Assembly (NCBI GenBank): GCA_963769845.1
Contig: CAVYNL010000030.1
Coordinates: 1 to 47,929, forward strand
DNA: 47,929 bases
Reading direction: 5' to 3'
From: JBGQMW01 sp963769845
GTDB lineage: Archaea; Thermoproteota; Bathyarchaeia; Bathyarchaeales; Bathycorpusculaceae
Shown: positions 35,924-43,707 of the stretch, one piece after another
Layout of the letters: each line of letters begins with the position of its first letter
How positions within the stretch are numbered: the stretch's first letter is position 1
Notes under the pieces: model-generated
Told to the model about the DNA's origin: nothing
Seen by the model: the letters and a program-made list of their open reading frames with translations, nothing else
Databases searched by the model: none
Made by a program: the position numbers and the translations under genes

Positions 35924-37030
35924 TTATGCTCTAAATAGGGTCAACCTCTTTTCTCGGCCGATGACGCGGTAGTAGTCGTTGCCGGCTGACTCTATCAAGT
36001 CGCCGATAGCGTATCTTGGGAACATGCAGGTGGACACTATGAGTCTGCCCCATTCTCCTCGTCCGAGTTCGTGCAGCATCTTCGTTTCTTTGCCTGTCTG
36101 GACTTCTAACAGGTACGTGTCATAGTTCGGTGTGACGTAGGGCAGCTGGTCGAGTTGTTGTGCGAAAACTCCTTCGGTGGCGCTGTAGATTTCGATGGCA
36201 GGAACGTTGCCGTAGTATTTCTTGAGTATGGGCGCGTACTTGAATTGTATTTTTCTGACGCTGGTGCAGAACAGTCCGCGCAGGGTCCAGAGGTCTTTTG
36301 GTTTTTTTCCGTGTTTCTTTTTCATGTATCTTGCGAAGGATAGGATGACTGGGGTTACGCCCATCGTGGCTGTCACTTTTTCATCTTTTGCCTGTTGGTA
36401 TGCGAGTTCGAACCTGGTTTCCCAGTCTCGGCGGCTCATTCCTGGACCTAGTTTATCTATTTCTTCTTGTCTGGGGGTTAGACTGACCTTGTCGAGTGCG
36501 GGGTTGAGTTTGGCGTAAGTGCCTGAGCTGTAGCCGTAGGTCATTGTTCTGCCGTTTGAAACTATCGTGTGTACGTTTGATGGGAAGTTGAGGTTGAGTA
36601 TTCGGCCGTCGAGAAGGTCGTAGTCTTTGGTTCTCAGCACGTGGTTTATCAGGGCTCTTGCTCCGCACGTGAAGATCTGTTCCAGATGTGTCTTTGTGGC
36701 GGGTAGTACTTTTGCGGGGCCTGTGGAGCCGCGTGTCATTACCCAGCAGAGCAGCGGTTCAGGTAAGAGTGCTTGGTCGTTGCCCTTTTCCACTTCGAAT
36801 AGGTACGGGTTGAGGGTTTTATACGTGAGGACTGGGAATTTTGCTCGAAAGTCCGTGATTGTTGAGATTTCGGCGGCGTGGTATGTTTTTCCGTAGAGGG
36901 TTTTTGAGTACAATCTTGTGAGTTTTGAGAGTACGTGTTCCTGTGAGATTTGAGGGTTTTCCAGGGATTTGTACCATGCGCCTATTATGGGTTGGAAGAT
37001 CCCTTGGCTGTCTTCACTGTTTGGGAGCAT
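35924..37030 (-). CDS. GH3-like adenylate-forming enzyme, lacking the C-terminal subdomain
   Basis: A 368-aa protein resembling the plant GH3 auxin-responsive acyl-acid-amido synthetase group of the ANL superfamily. The N-terminus (FQPIIGAWYKSLENPQ, then LYSKTLYGKTYHAAEISTIT) and the ATP-binding MTRGSTGPAKVLPAT fit, as do IEIYSATEGVF and AIGDLIE. These enzymes adenylate a carboxylate and join it to an amine or thiol. The protein ends at VIGREKRLTLFRA, just before the small C-terminal domain that closes over the active site, and the convergent gene 30 bases away leaves no room for it. No frame restores the missing part. Confidence 0.75.
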   Translation of the reverse strand: MLPNSEDSQGIFQPIIGAWYKSLENPQISQEHVLSKLTRLYSKTLYGKTYHAAEISTITDFRAKFPVLTYKTLNPYLFEVEKGNDQALLPEPLLCWVMTRGSTGPAKVLPATKTHLEQIFTCGARALINHVLRTKDYDLLDGRILNLNFPSNVHTIVSNGRTMTYGYSSGTYAKLNPALDKVSLTPRQEEIDKLGPGMSRRDWETRFELAYQQAKDEKVTATMGVTPVILSFARYMKKKHGKKPKDLWTLRGLFCTSVRKIQFKYAPILKKYYGNVPAIEIYSATEGVFAQQLDQLPYVTPNYDTYLLEVQTGKETKMLHELGRGEWGRLIVSTCMFPRYAIGDLIESAGNDYYRVIGREKRLTLFRA

Positions 37031-37143
37031 GTTCGAGTCGCGTAGTGATTTGGGCTGTAGGGCTTATATGCTTCTTCTTTTGTGCTGGACGGTGCATGAA
37101 ATCTAGTGTGGGGTTTAAGATAAGGAAAAAAAGTTTGGGAGAG

Positions 37144-38232
37144 TTATTGCTTCCAGAAGTCTTTGGCTACTAGTGCTACGTCGAACAGGTTGACGATGCC
37201 GTCCATGTTGACGTCAGCGATCGCGTTCCATCGCGCATCTCCGTCTTTCGTACCGAAGGCTGCGGCTATTATTGCTACGTCTTTCATGTCGACTTTTCCG
37301 TCGCCGTTGAGGTCGGTGCTCGGGCCTGTTGTTGACAGGATAGTTATCGGCTTGCTCATCGCATTGTTGGCCGGGTTTGTGTCGCCGGCCACGACTTCTA
37401 TCATCGCGTTAATGGTGTGCTTGCCTGTAGAAGCGCTTGTTGTGTTCCATTCAAGAGTGAGAGTCTTGCTGCTGCCTGTTGCTAGGGACTCGACCTGTAA
37501 CGTTCCGATGATTGAGGAGTCGAGCTCTATTTCAACTGGGAATGATTCGGTTATGGTGCCGTTGTTGAGGACCACGATCGTTATAGTTACGTTTTGGCCT
37601 TGCTTCGGGTGGTCGTTTGAGAGTGACAGGTCTGTCACTGCAAGGTCACGAACTGGCTGTGGTGGACTGAAGCTGTACGCAGCGGAGCCGACGCTTACGC
37701 CTGAAATGGTGTTGAGGTCGGGGTCTAGGATGAACGTGTTACCAGATGCTGGGTCTTCGACTGAAATTAGGCTTGACAGAGTTTCGCCGTTTTGGGGTGC
37801 GGCCATTATTTTGAATTCGATCCAGAACAGTGAGTTGCTCCCTGCGGGGACGCTGTCTGAGCCGACGAGTGACTCACCGTGCACCACGAAGCCGGTCGTG
37901 TTGTCGATTGTCGGTGTGACTGGTATTGTTCCGTGGCCAGTGAAGAACAGGCTTTTGCCCGTGCCCGTGTAGTCTGCGCGTACGGCGTTGATCTGGGATG
38001 CGTTGAAGTTTACTTTGACTTGCCATGTGTACGAGGGTCCTGTTGTGCTTACCCAAACTGTGACGTTGAACTTGTCGCCCACGCTGTTGTGGGCCGTGTC
38101 GAAGAACAGGTCTTCGGGGGTTACCCAGACTGCTGGCGCTGGTGGGGCTGCCGCTCTTATTGCTGGTATGACGCCCATGATTATTGCCGCAACTAGCATT
38201 ATAGCAAATAGTCTCGTTATCATGTTTTTCAC
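37144..38232 (-). CDS. Secreted dockerin protein with cohesin-like and CARDB domains
   Basis: A 362-aa extracellular protein. Signal peptide: MKNMITRLFAIMLVAAIIMG with cleavage likely after IRAAA. A cohesin-like domain follows (about 40-195: VWVTPEDLFFDTAHNSVGDK, FNVTVWVSTTG, TWQVKVNFNAS). Then a CARDB domain (about 210-300: DLAVTDLSLSNDHPKQGQN) and a type I dockerin with two calcium loops: DLNGDGKVDMKDVAIIAAAF and DVNMDGIVNLFDVALVAKDF. Dockerins bind cohesins, suggesting a protein that can both give and receive such contacts. Its partner may be the cohesin-like protein at the left end. A GGAGAAGG precedes the ATG. Confidence 0.88.
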   Translation of the reverse strand: MKNMITRLFAIMLVAAIIMGVIPAIRAAAPPAPAVWVTPEDLFFDTAHNSVGDKFNVTVWVSTTGPSYTWQVKVNFNASQINAVRADYTGTGKSLFFTGHGTIPVTPTIDNTTGFVVHGESLVGSDSVPAGSNSLFWIEFKIMAAPQNGETLSSLISVEDPASGNTFILDPDLNTISGVSVGSAAYSFSPPQPVRDLAVTDLSLSNDHPKQGQNVTITIVVLNNGTITESFPVEIELDSSIIGTLQVESLATGSSKTLTLEWNTTSASTGKHTINAMIEVVAGDTNPANNAMSKPITILSTTGPSTDLNGDGKVDMKDVAIIAAAFGTKDGDARWNAIADVNMDGIVNLFDVALVAKDFWKQ

Positions 38233-38256
38233 TTTTTACCTTCTCCTTTCTCATGA

Positions 38257-38310
38257 ACGCATGCTCTTTAGCTTCGTCTACCGCTTTGTACAGTGACGAT
38301 TAGCATGCGT
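38257..38310. repeat. Inverted repeat, 9-bp perfect arms, upstream of the dockerin gene
   Basis: The arms ACGCATGCT (38257-38265) and AGCATGCGT (38302-38310) are exact reverse complements, 36 bases apart, in the 5' leader of the dockerin gene. They could form an mRNA hairpin or bind a dimeric regulator twice. Each arm includes the palindrome GCATGC. Confidence 0.45.
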
Positions 38311-39078
38311 GTTTCTCATTTCTTCTCCGAAATGACGTAGAATATTCTGAGGAAAGATGCTTTTATTGCTTATGGAATCTAATTCTATTTCCTGGCGCCT
38401 CTTGCACGTTTGAGCGAAAGAGTGCCATCTGTCAATATAGGCTGGCACCCGCCATGAGGATATGCATTCTGGACCAGTTACCTCCCACGTTGGTTCACTC
38501 TGGAAACAAAGGGCCAAATCAACGCCTCAAGTCTCTTCTTCCATGCGTAACATGCACATTGTCTTTATGTGCACCGTGACTGAGGCCTCAATTGACAACT
38601 CAAAAACATCTATTGACCAGCCAAATTGCATGTGGCTCGTTTGTACGAACTGGGCTCGCGCGCGTTTTTGGCTGTTTGGGGGGCTGTTTTCTGAAACGGG
38701 GTCTTGACAGTTCATTAGTGGCTTGTTTTGGCTGGTTTTTGGGGTGAAAGTGATGATGTTTTTTGGGGATGGTTGGGGGTCATCGGGTCTATTCGTATCT
38801 GGTTAGGTAGAGTGGTTTGCTTGCTTCTTTCTTGCGTTGGGCTTGGGAGAGCTTTCTGATGTTATGCTTTGCGGGGATTGTTTGGGTTACATTCTTGGTA
38901 CTCAAATTCGTTCTCCAGTCTGGGTATTGTCTGCTGAGCGGATATTTGGTTTACGGAGTCTGAATCTGTATTTCAAAGATTCATTCAGCTTGACTCTTGC
39001 GCGTGAATTTGGTTTGGGGTTGAGTTGATGTCGTTGCAGCGTTTGTTGAGCATGTCTCAAGTTGGCAGATGACTGCAA
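38311..39078. other. Long noncoding gap
   Basis: About 770 bases with no convincing gene on either strand. The plus strand from about 38660 to 39080 is T/G-rich (runs of GG and TTTT) and carries an alternating GC tract at 38657-38664. A GTGATGA near 38749 resembles a C box, but no D box lies within range. A 41-codon frame near 38456 ending in Cys-rich residues has no ribosome site. Confidence 0.5.
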
Positions 39079-39144
39079 CAGGCTTATATGTCCTTTAGTG
39101 TGATGGCACAGCATGGCCAACTTTGGCCAACGGGGAGCGTTAGG

Positions 39145-40350
39145 ATGATCAAGGATTTGTCAGCGTTCTACTCCAGGAACGCGTTGAACATGAAGCGTTC
39201 TGAGATTCGGGAGCTTCTCAAGATTACTCGCCAACCGGACATTATTTCCTTTGCAGGAGGGCTTCCGGCGTCTGAGACTTTTCCTGTGAAGGAATTGGAG
39301 GAGATCTCGTGTCAGTTGCTCAGGGAAAAAGGGGCTACGGCGCTGCAGTACGGGCCTACTGAGGGAGAGTCTGGCCTGCGGGAAGAGGTCGCTAAGTGGT
39401 TGTCGCGTGAGAAGACTTCGGTCAGGCCCGAGAACATCCTTGTTACATCGGGTTCGCAGCAGGGCTTGGACATTGTTTCCAAGGTGTTCCTGGACCCGAA
39501 GGACATAGTCGTGCTCGAGTTGCCGTCGTACATCGGCGGAATACAGTCTTTCACGGCTTACAGGGCCAGGATGATCGGTGTTCCTCAGGATGACGATGGG
39601 ATGAGGATGGACCTTCTGGAGAAGACACTCACGAAGCTTGCGGCCAAGAGGAAGAAGCCCAAGTTCATCTACGTCGTGCCGGACTTCCAGAACCCCTCAG
39701 GGGTTACAATGTCGCTAGAAAGGCGGAAGCAGCTTCTGGAGCTGGTTTACAGGTTTGAAGTCCCAGTAGTTGAGGATAGCCCTTACCGGGACCTGCGGTT
39801 CGCGGGGCAGGCCGTTCCGGCCATTTTCAGCCTGGACAAGGACAGGCAGGTCATAGTACTGGGCACGTTCTCGAAACTTCTGTGCCCGGGGCTCAGGCTT
39901 GCGTGGATTATGGCTCCGGCCGAGTGGATGGACAGGATGGTCGTTGCCAAACAGAGCATGGACCTCTGCTGTCCAACTTACACGCAGCTGATGGTCGCTG
40001 AGTTCATGAAGCGCGGGCTGATGCCGAAGCAGGTCGAACGCATCCGTAAGCTTTACGCAAAAAAGCGTCAGGTTATGCTGGAAGCCCTGAGGAACCACAT
40101 GCCCAAAGGTGTGGAATGGACTGAGCCGGAAGGTGGTCTGTTCCTTTGGGTGAAGCTGCCGAAGAGGATGAGTGCCAACGAGCTGTTTCCGAAGGCAATC
40201 GAGAACAAGGTTGTATATGTGATAGGTTCGGCCTTTCACTGCGACGGAAAAGGACAGAACACGATGAGACTGAACTTTTCATACCCAACCGAGGAGCAGA
40301 TCAACAAAGGAATCGAAAGACTGGCCAAAATGATCAGGGAGAACATGTAG
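39145..40350 (+). CDS. PLP-dependent aminotransferase class I/II (LysN/Kat-like)
   Basis: A 401-aa fold-type I aminotransferase of the group that includes 2-aminoadipate and aromatic/branched-chain aminotransferases. Features: IISFAGGLPASETFP at the N-terminus, LQYGPTEGESGLREEVAKWL, VTSGSQQGLDIVSKVF, YVVPDFQNPSGVTMSLERR (PLP-binding Asn), EDSPYRDLRF, and LGTFSKLLCPGLRLAWI with the Schiff-base Lys. The C-terminal Arg for the carboxylate is in MRLNFSYPTEEQI. The frame is open from 39088, but the ATG at 39145 (MIKDLSAFYSRNAL) follows GGGAGCG; a TATA-like GCTTATATG lies near 39079. Confidence 0.92.
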   Translation: MIKDLSAFYSRNALNMKRSEIRELLKITRQPDIISFAGGLPASETFPVKELEEISCQLLREKGATALQYGPTEGESGLREEVAKWLSREKTSVRPENILVTSGSQQGLDIVSKVFLDPKDIVVLELPSYIGGIQSFTAYRARMIGVPQDDDGMRMDLLEKTLTKLAAKRKKPKFIYVVPDFQNPSGVTMSLERRKQLLELVYRFEVPVVEDSPYRDLRFAGQAVPAIFSLDKDRQVIVLGTFSKLLCPGLRLAWIMAPAEWMDRMVVAKQSMDLCCPTYTQLMVAEFMKRGLMPKQVERIRKLYAKKRQVMLEALRNHMPKGVEWTEPEGGLFLWVKLPKRMSANELFPKAIENKVVYVIGSAFHCDGKGQNTMRLNFSYPTEEQINKGIERLAKMIRENM

Positions 40351-40584
40351 AAAGGACGCAAGACGCGCTTTCTGGACAAACAAAAGAAGGAAAGGAGATT
40401 TCATCGGCAACCAGTTCGTATCGTCACAGCCGGATATTCGCGCGCTAGAGTACCGGGTTCTAGCTGTGCGGTTCAACGACGTTAGAGTGTACGCGACAGA
40501 AATGTTGATGGGCGCGTGAAATGTGACAATTTGTTGAGCGGAAGTTTGCATTCGCTCGAGGTCTTTTGGAAGCGCACGCTTGTG

Positions 40585-41199
40585 TTATTGAGCGTTCTTT
40601 TCGGCATGTTTGTCATCCTTGGCCCATCCTACTTTTTTAAGCATTCGCTCTGCTGTTTTTGGCAGGTCCACCTTCAACAAGATGATTGTGATTGCTATGG
40701 TTGAAACTATTGATATGATCGCAAGGGCTACTTGGCTTATGTATCCGCTCAGGAGCTGTTCGCCGAATCCTCCTAGGAAAGCTCCGAGGACGGTTATGGT
40801 GAGTTTTCCGGCGAAATAGGATAGTGTGAATTTCAGAGGGCTGTATTTCATTAGGCCAAGCGGGACGATTATCGGGTCGTCGGGTATCGGGGTTGCCGCG
40901 GCGACAAATATTGCCAGGAAAGCCCATCGTCTTGTTTTTGCGGCTGCGGTGTCTAGTCGTTTTCTCCGCTGCTCGCCTACGTGTTTGCCGATGAAGAAGG
41001 AGACTATGTAGTGAACGAGTTTTGCCGATGTTGCTCCTAGAGCGACTATGAGGCCTATGCTTAACGGGTCGGCGTCGACGAGCACCGCTGCGTTGGAGGC
41101 TATGAGTAGGTTTGATGGCGATGCGAACGGGATCATGTTTATGCCAAAAGAAACCATGAGAAGGCTGAGGAGTTCTATCAGTAACGCCATCGTCACCAT
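40585..41199 (-). CDS. VTT-domain (DedA-like) membrane protein
   Basis: A 204-aa integral membrane protein with about five helices. PIPDDPIIVPLGLMKYSPLK resembles the VTT/DedA loop (PxPxxPxxxxLG with KxxxxK). Members of this superfamily are thought to move lipids across membranes or act as half-transporters. The N-terminal helix is MALLIELLSLLMVSFGINM, and the C-terminus is charged (KKVGWAKDDKHAEKNAQ). The ATG at 41199 is the first in frame. It stands alone as a transcription unit. Confidence 0.8.
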   Translation of the reverse strand: MVTMALLIELLSLLMVSFGINMIPFASPSNLLIASNAAVLVDADPLSIGLIVALGATSAKLVHYIVSFFIGKHVGEQRRKRLDTAAAKTRRWAFLAIFVAAATPIPDDPIIVPLGLMKYSPLKFTLSYFAGKLTITVLGAFLGGFGEQLLSGYISQVALAIISIVSTIAITIILLKVDLPKTAERMLKKVGWAKDDKHAEKNAQ

Positions 41200-41519
41200 T
41201 GTCCTTTCGGTAGCGTATGTTATGCGTATATTTAGGCTTGAACCTTACGCGTTCACGTTGTCGGCAGAAAGGAGTCGAAAATCAGAGACGCATACAACTG
41301 CAATCGAAAAAGAGAGGTCTGTGAGAACCAGCAAACAGACGTCCGAGCACATGGTGATTGACAGGATAGGGTTGCAAATGGTCTAACGCTGGCTCGATAA
41401 GCTGTTGGATTTCGAAGATTTTCTCTCTTTCACTAGGTACCTACCTAGTTTCGCATATGCTCCAAATACGCGTTCAGAGCCTGCGACTGAGCGCAAATGA
41501 CATTGCGCGTGCTCCGGAC
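41200..41519. other. Intergenic gap
   Basis: About 320 bases without a gene. It contains the promoter region of the VTT gene (AT-rich TATGCGTATATTT near 41218-41231 on the complementary strand) and a perfect short inverted repeat at 41433-41448. Confidence 0.4.
41433..41448. repeat. Perfect inverted repeat, 7-bp arms
   Basis: CTAGGTA-CC-TACCTAG is a perfect palindromic pair with a 2-base spacer, about 235 bases upstream of the VTT gene and about 70 bases beyond the end of the zincin gene. Its size fits a dimeric regulator site. Confidence 0.35.
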
Positions 41520-41912
41520 TTACAGGTCTCTTCGGACAATGTGGAACAGTTCATGTTCCAAGACCTCCATAAAGCCATGGTAGGGGCTTTCTCGAATCAA
41601 TATGACGTAGTCAATGTCAGCAAACTCGTCAGAGTTGAACACACAGGCGTCGGTGCCGCCAGCTGAGAGAACCCTTCCCCATTCTTCCTTCTCTCTGCCT
41701 TCATCTTCTTTGCAATTTCTGGTTTGTATGACATACTCAAAATCTTCATCCTCAAGCTGGAACGCCTTCACTTTTGGGAATGGTTCGTTGGTAAGCGTTT
41801 TCCATATTGAGAAAAGTCGTTTCCTTGGAATCGTCCTTGCTTTGACTTTGACACCTTCAATCATGATCATATTGAGCACTCGGCGCCCCTGGAAGGAAAG
41901 TAACATCTTCAA
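41520..41912 (-). CDS. Zincin-like protein ending in HELFHIVRRDL
   Basis: A protein of about 115-130 aa, unknown function. It has the sequence YHGFMEVLEHELFHIVRRDL at the very C-terminus, with a HExxH metal motif but no room for a downstream third ligand. The preceding IDYVILIRESPYHG strand-turn is typical of small archaeal zincins of this kind; it may take a ligand from upstream. Start is uncertain: ATG 41912 or an internal ATG (MIMIEGVKVKARTIPRK) at about 41870. Confidence 0.6.
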   Translation of the reverse strand: MKMLLSFQGRRVLNMIMIEGVKVKARTIPRKRLFSIWKTLTNEPFPKVKAFQLEDEDFEYVIQTRNCKEDEGREKEEWGRVLSAGGTDACVFNSDEFADIDYVILIRESPYHGFMEVLEHELFHIVRRDL

Positions 41913-42048
41913 GGAGTAAAATAGCCTTTTTGTGAGACGCGTTTTGCAGCGGTCTCATTGTCCTCAAGCCGTGAGAAAAAGCATTCTCGTTTGGAATGGA
42001 AGTTCGTGTCGGACACTTGATAAACGAGACAGAACACGCTGGAGTGGT

Positions 42049-42297
42049 TTAGCCGTTGCTTGTGCCTTTGCCGCTCTCTTGTTCTTCCACGCGACGAAGA
42101 ATGCTAGTCGAGCCTTCTGTGAGATCTTCACCTTTTTGAGGTGAACTCTGCGCAGAATAGTCAACGGGCTTCCTGCTCGCTGTCTGGTTCGGTGTCAAAC
42201 CCCAGCAATTCATTTCTTGGGCCTGTCCAACTCCGATCAAAGCAAGTGGCAAGATGGTCGCGCTTATCGCCAACAGGAAGATCTTCCATATCTTCAA
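42049..42297 (-). CDS. Small secreted protein
   Basis: An 82-aa protein with a clear signal peptide (KIWKIFLLAISATILPLALI, cleavage likely after GQAQ). The mature part is short, polar and probably disordered (MNCWGLTPNQTASRKPVDYS). The start is a TTG at 42297 behind AGGAGGG, and a strong TATA (CTTTATATGA) lies near 42340-42350. It lies downstream of the secreted sulfite-oxidase-fold dockerin gene on the same strand and has its own promoter. No family is recognised. Confidence 0.55.
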   Translation of the reverse strand: MKIWKIFLLAISATILPLALIGVGQAQEMNCWGLTPNQTASRKPVDYSAQSSPQKGEDLTEGSTSILRRVEEQESGKGTSNG

Positions 42298-42470
42298 GTT
42301 CTTCCATCCCTCCTATCGAATAGCCACTGAGAAAAGTCAGTCATATAAAGACTGTTGAAAAAGCCCACCGCACGCTTGGTCGGTTGGCAGGAGCAGAAAG
42401 TCGGGTCTCTTCCCTGCCAGAAACGTGGACTTGTTTCATAGTGTTTAGAACAGAGACTGGATTGCCTATT

Positions 42471-43568
42471 CTACTGGTTGTTTTCTCCGAAGCGACTGGC
42501 AACGATCGCCACGTCTTGCATGTCAATCTTGTCGTCAGCATTCAGGTCTGCGCGCGGGTCCCATGACGGGGTGTTGGAAGTTGACATGAAGCGTTTGGCA
42601 ACGTAGCTCACGTCTCTCAAGTCTACTCTGCCGTCAGGAACACCCTGTGGCCCCGTGATATCCGCCGAGAGGGTTCCCTTGATTTCTATGCCATGCGTTC
42701 CTTGAGAAATCGTGAAATAGATGAACGAGTTGGTTTGGCTTTGCATGACGTTGCATTGCGTTGGTGTACCATCAGAGAAGACCATGAAAGCAGGGTTGAG
42801 GAGCTTCTTGGGCACGATCAAGAATACGAAGCCGCTTGGCGAGTTTTGTGACAGTGACAACTGGATGTGTTTTGTCGTCTCGTTGAAGACTAAGCTGCTG
42901 AGGGTGTTGTCGGAGAATACTGTTAGGTTAAGGTCTGCCTGTTGCGTGATGTTCAGCGTTGCGTATGCAGGTTCGGTTTCTGGTAGGGCAGTGCAGTTGG
43001 GTATGCTTGCGTCGTCTGAGAAGCCTTGGCTCTCGTACGTGCCCTTGTAGTCGTAGTCGACCACTTCGATCTCGTTAATCCACCCGACCCATTTGTAGCC
43101 TTCTTTGCATGGAGCAACTATCTTGTACGGGAACCCTGCGGGCAGTCCACCGTACAATGCCTCCGTCTCGGGCAGCGTAGTCCCGTTCACTTCTAAGGCT
43201 AAGAGGGTGGTCGGGTGCATCGCTTTGTCAAGTGTTAGGCTGCTGGAGAAACCGTCTGCGCCTCGAAAGACAACCTTCTTTGCGCCTGTTTGGACTCTTA
43301 CTAAGTTGAGCAAATAGAACAGGGGCACGCCTGTCCAGTTGAACGGTGCTCCTGACGGAGCATAAACGCATTTGAGCAGAGCTATCTCAGAAACTTGAGG
43401 AAGATTTTCCACTTCTGCGTACGTCAAGTTCAGAGGATTGGAAACCAGACCTTCTACGACAAGATTGTTGGGAAGGATCTCTGTTTCTGAGGAATGGGAG
43501 ACTGCTGGGAGCATTATGCCTAAGGCCAAGATCGATAGAAGTATGGCCATTCTGGTTATGATTTGCAC
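42471..43568 (-). CDS. Secreted sulfite-oxidase-fold (molybdopterin-binding) protein with C-terminal dockerin
   Basis: A 365-aa extracellular protein. Signal peptide: MAILLSILALGIMLPAVSHS. Residues ~30-175 form an oxidoreductase molybdopterin-binding (SUOX-type) domain: LVVEGLVSNPLNLTYAEVEN, a Cys in IALLKCVY at the metal-ligand place, PFNWTGVPLFYLLNLV, and FPYKIVAPCKEGYKWVGWIN. A beta-rich middle follows, then a type I dockerin with DLRDVSYVAKRF and DLNADDKIDMQDVAIVASRF. The translation start is put at the GTG at 43568, behind AAGGG, because the ATG at 43601 lies inside the TATA box. Fusion of this fold to dockerin suggests an adhesive role, not necessarily a redox enzyme. Confidence 0.8.
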   Translation of the reverse strand: MQIITRMAILLSILALGIMLPAVSHSSETEILPNNLVVEGLVSNPLNLTYAEVENLPQVSEIALLKCVYAPSGAPFNWTGVPLFYLLNLVRVQTGAKKVVFRGADGFSSSLTLDKAMHPTTLLALEVNGTTLPETEALYGGLPAGFPYKIVAPCKEGYKWVGWINEIEVVDYDYKGTYESQGFSDDASIPNCTALPETEPAYATLNITQQADLNLTVFSDNTLSSLVFNETTKHIQLSLSQNSPSGFVFLIVPKKLLNPAFMVFSDGTPTQCNVMQSQTNSFIYFTISQGTHGIEIKGTLSADITGPQGVPDGRVDLRDVSYVAKRFMSTSNTPSWDPRADLNADDKIDMQDVAIVASRFGENNQ

Positions 43569-43585
43569 AACTAAGCCCTTGACCG

Positions 43586-43603
43586 ATATGACATACGTCA
43601 TAT
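43586..43603. promoter_or_regulatory. Inverted repeat overlapping a TATA box (candidate operator)
   Basis: ATATGAC (43586-43592) and GTCATAT (43597-43603) are perfect inverted 7-base arms with a 4-base centre. On the minus strand they run into the TATA element CATATATATG of the dockerin/SUOX gene. A regulator bound here would block TBP, so this is a good candidate repressor site. Confidence 0.45.
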
Positions 43604-43707
43604 ATATGTCTTCTTGAATCAGAGAGGAGAATTTCCGCGCATGTATTGCGCGCAGAAGCACTGGTTGTTGCTGGCGGGTCAGCTTTCTGTGCGCTGCGCC
43701 GCGCATG

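Noticed and set aside
38749..38755. C box-like GTGATGA in the long gap before the aminotransferase
   Set aside because: The nearest CTGA is about 100 bases away, so no sRNA of normal size can be drawn.
40399..40518. Open frame of about 41 codons after the aminotransferase with GGAG ahead of an ATC
   Set aside because: There is no ATG, GTG or TTG start in a suitable place, and no similarity; an ATC start would be exceptional.
41520..41912. Frameshift at the 3' end of the HELFH zincin
   Set aside because: Other frames continue for a while, but ending shortly after HExxH and RRDL looks natural for this small family, so I left it as intact.
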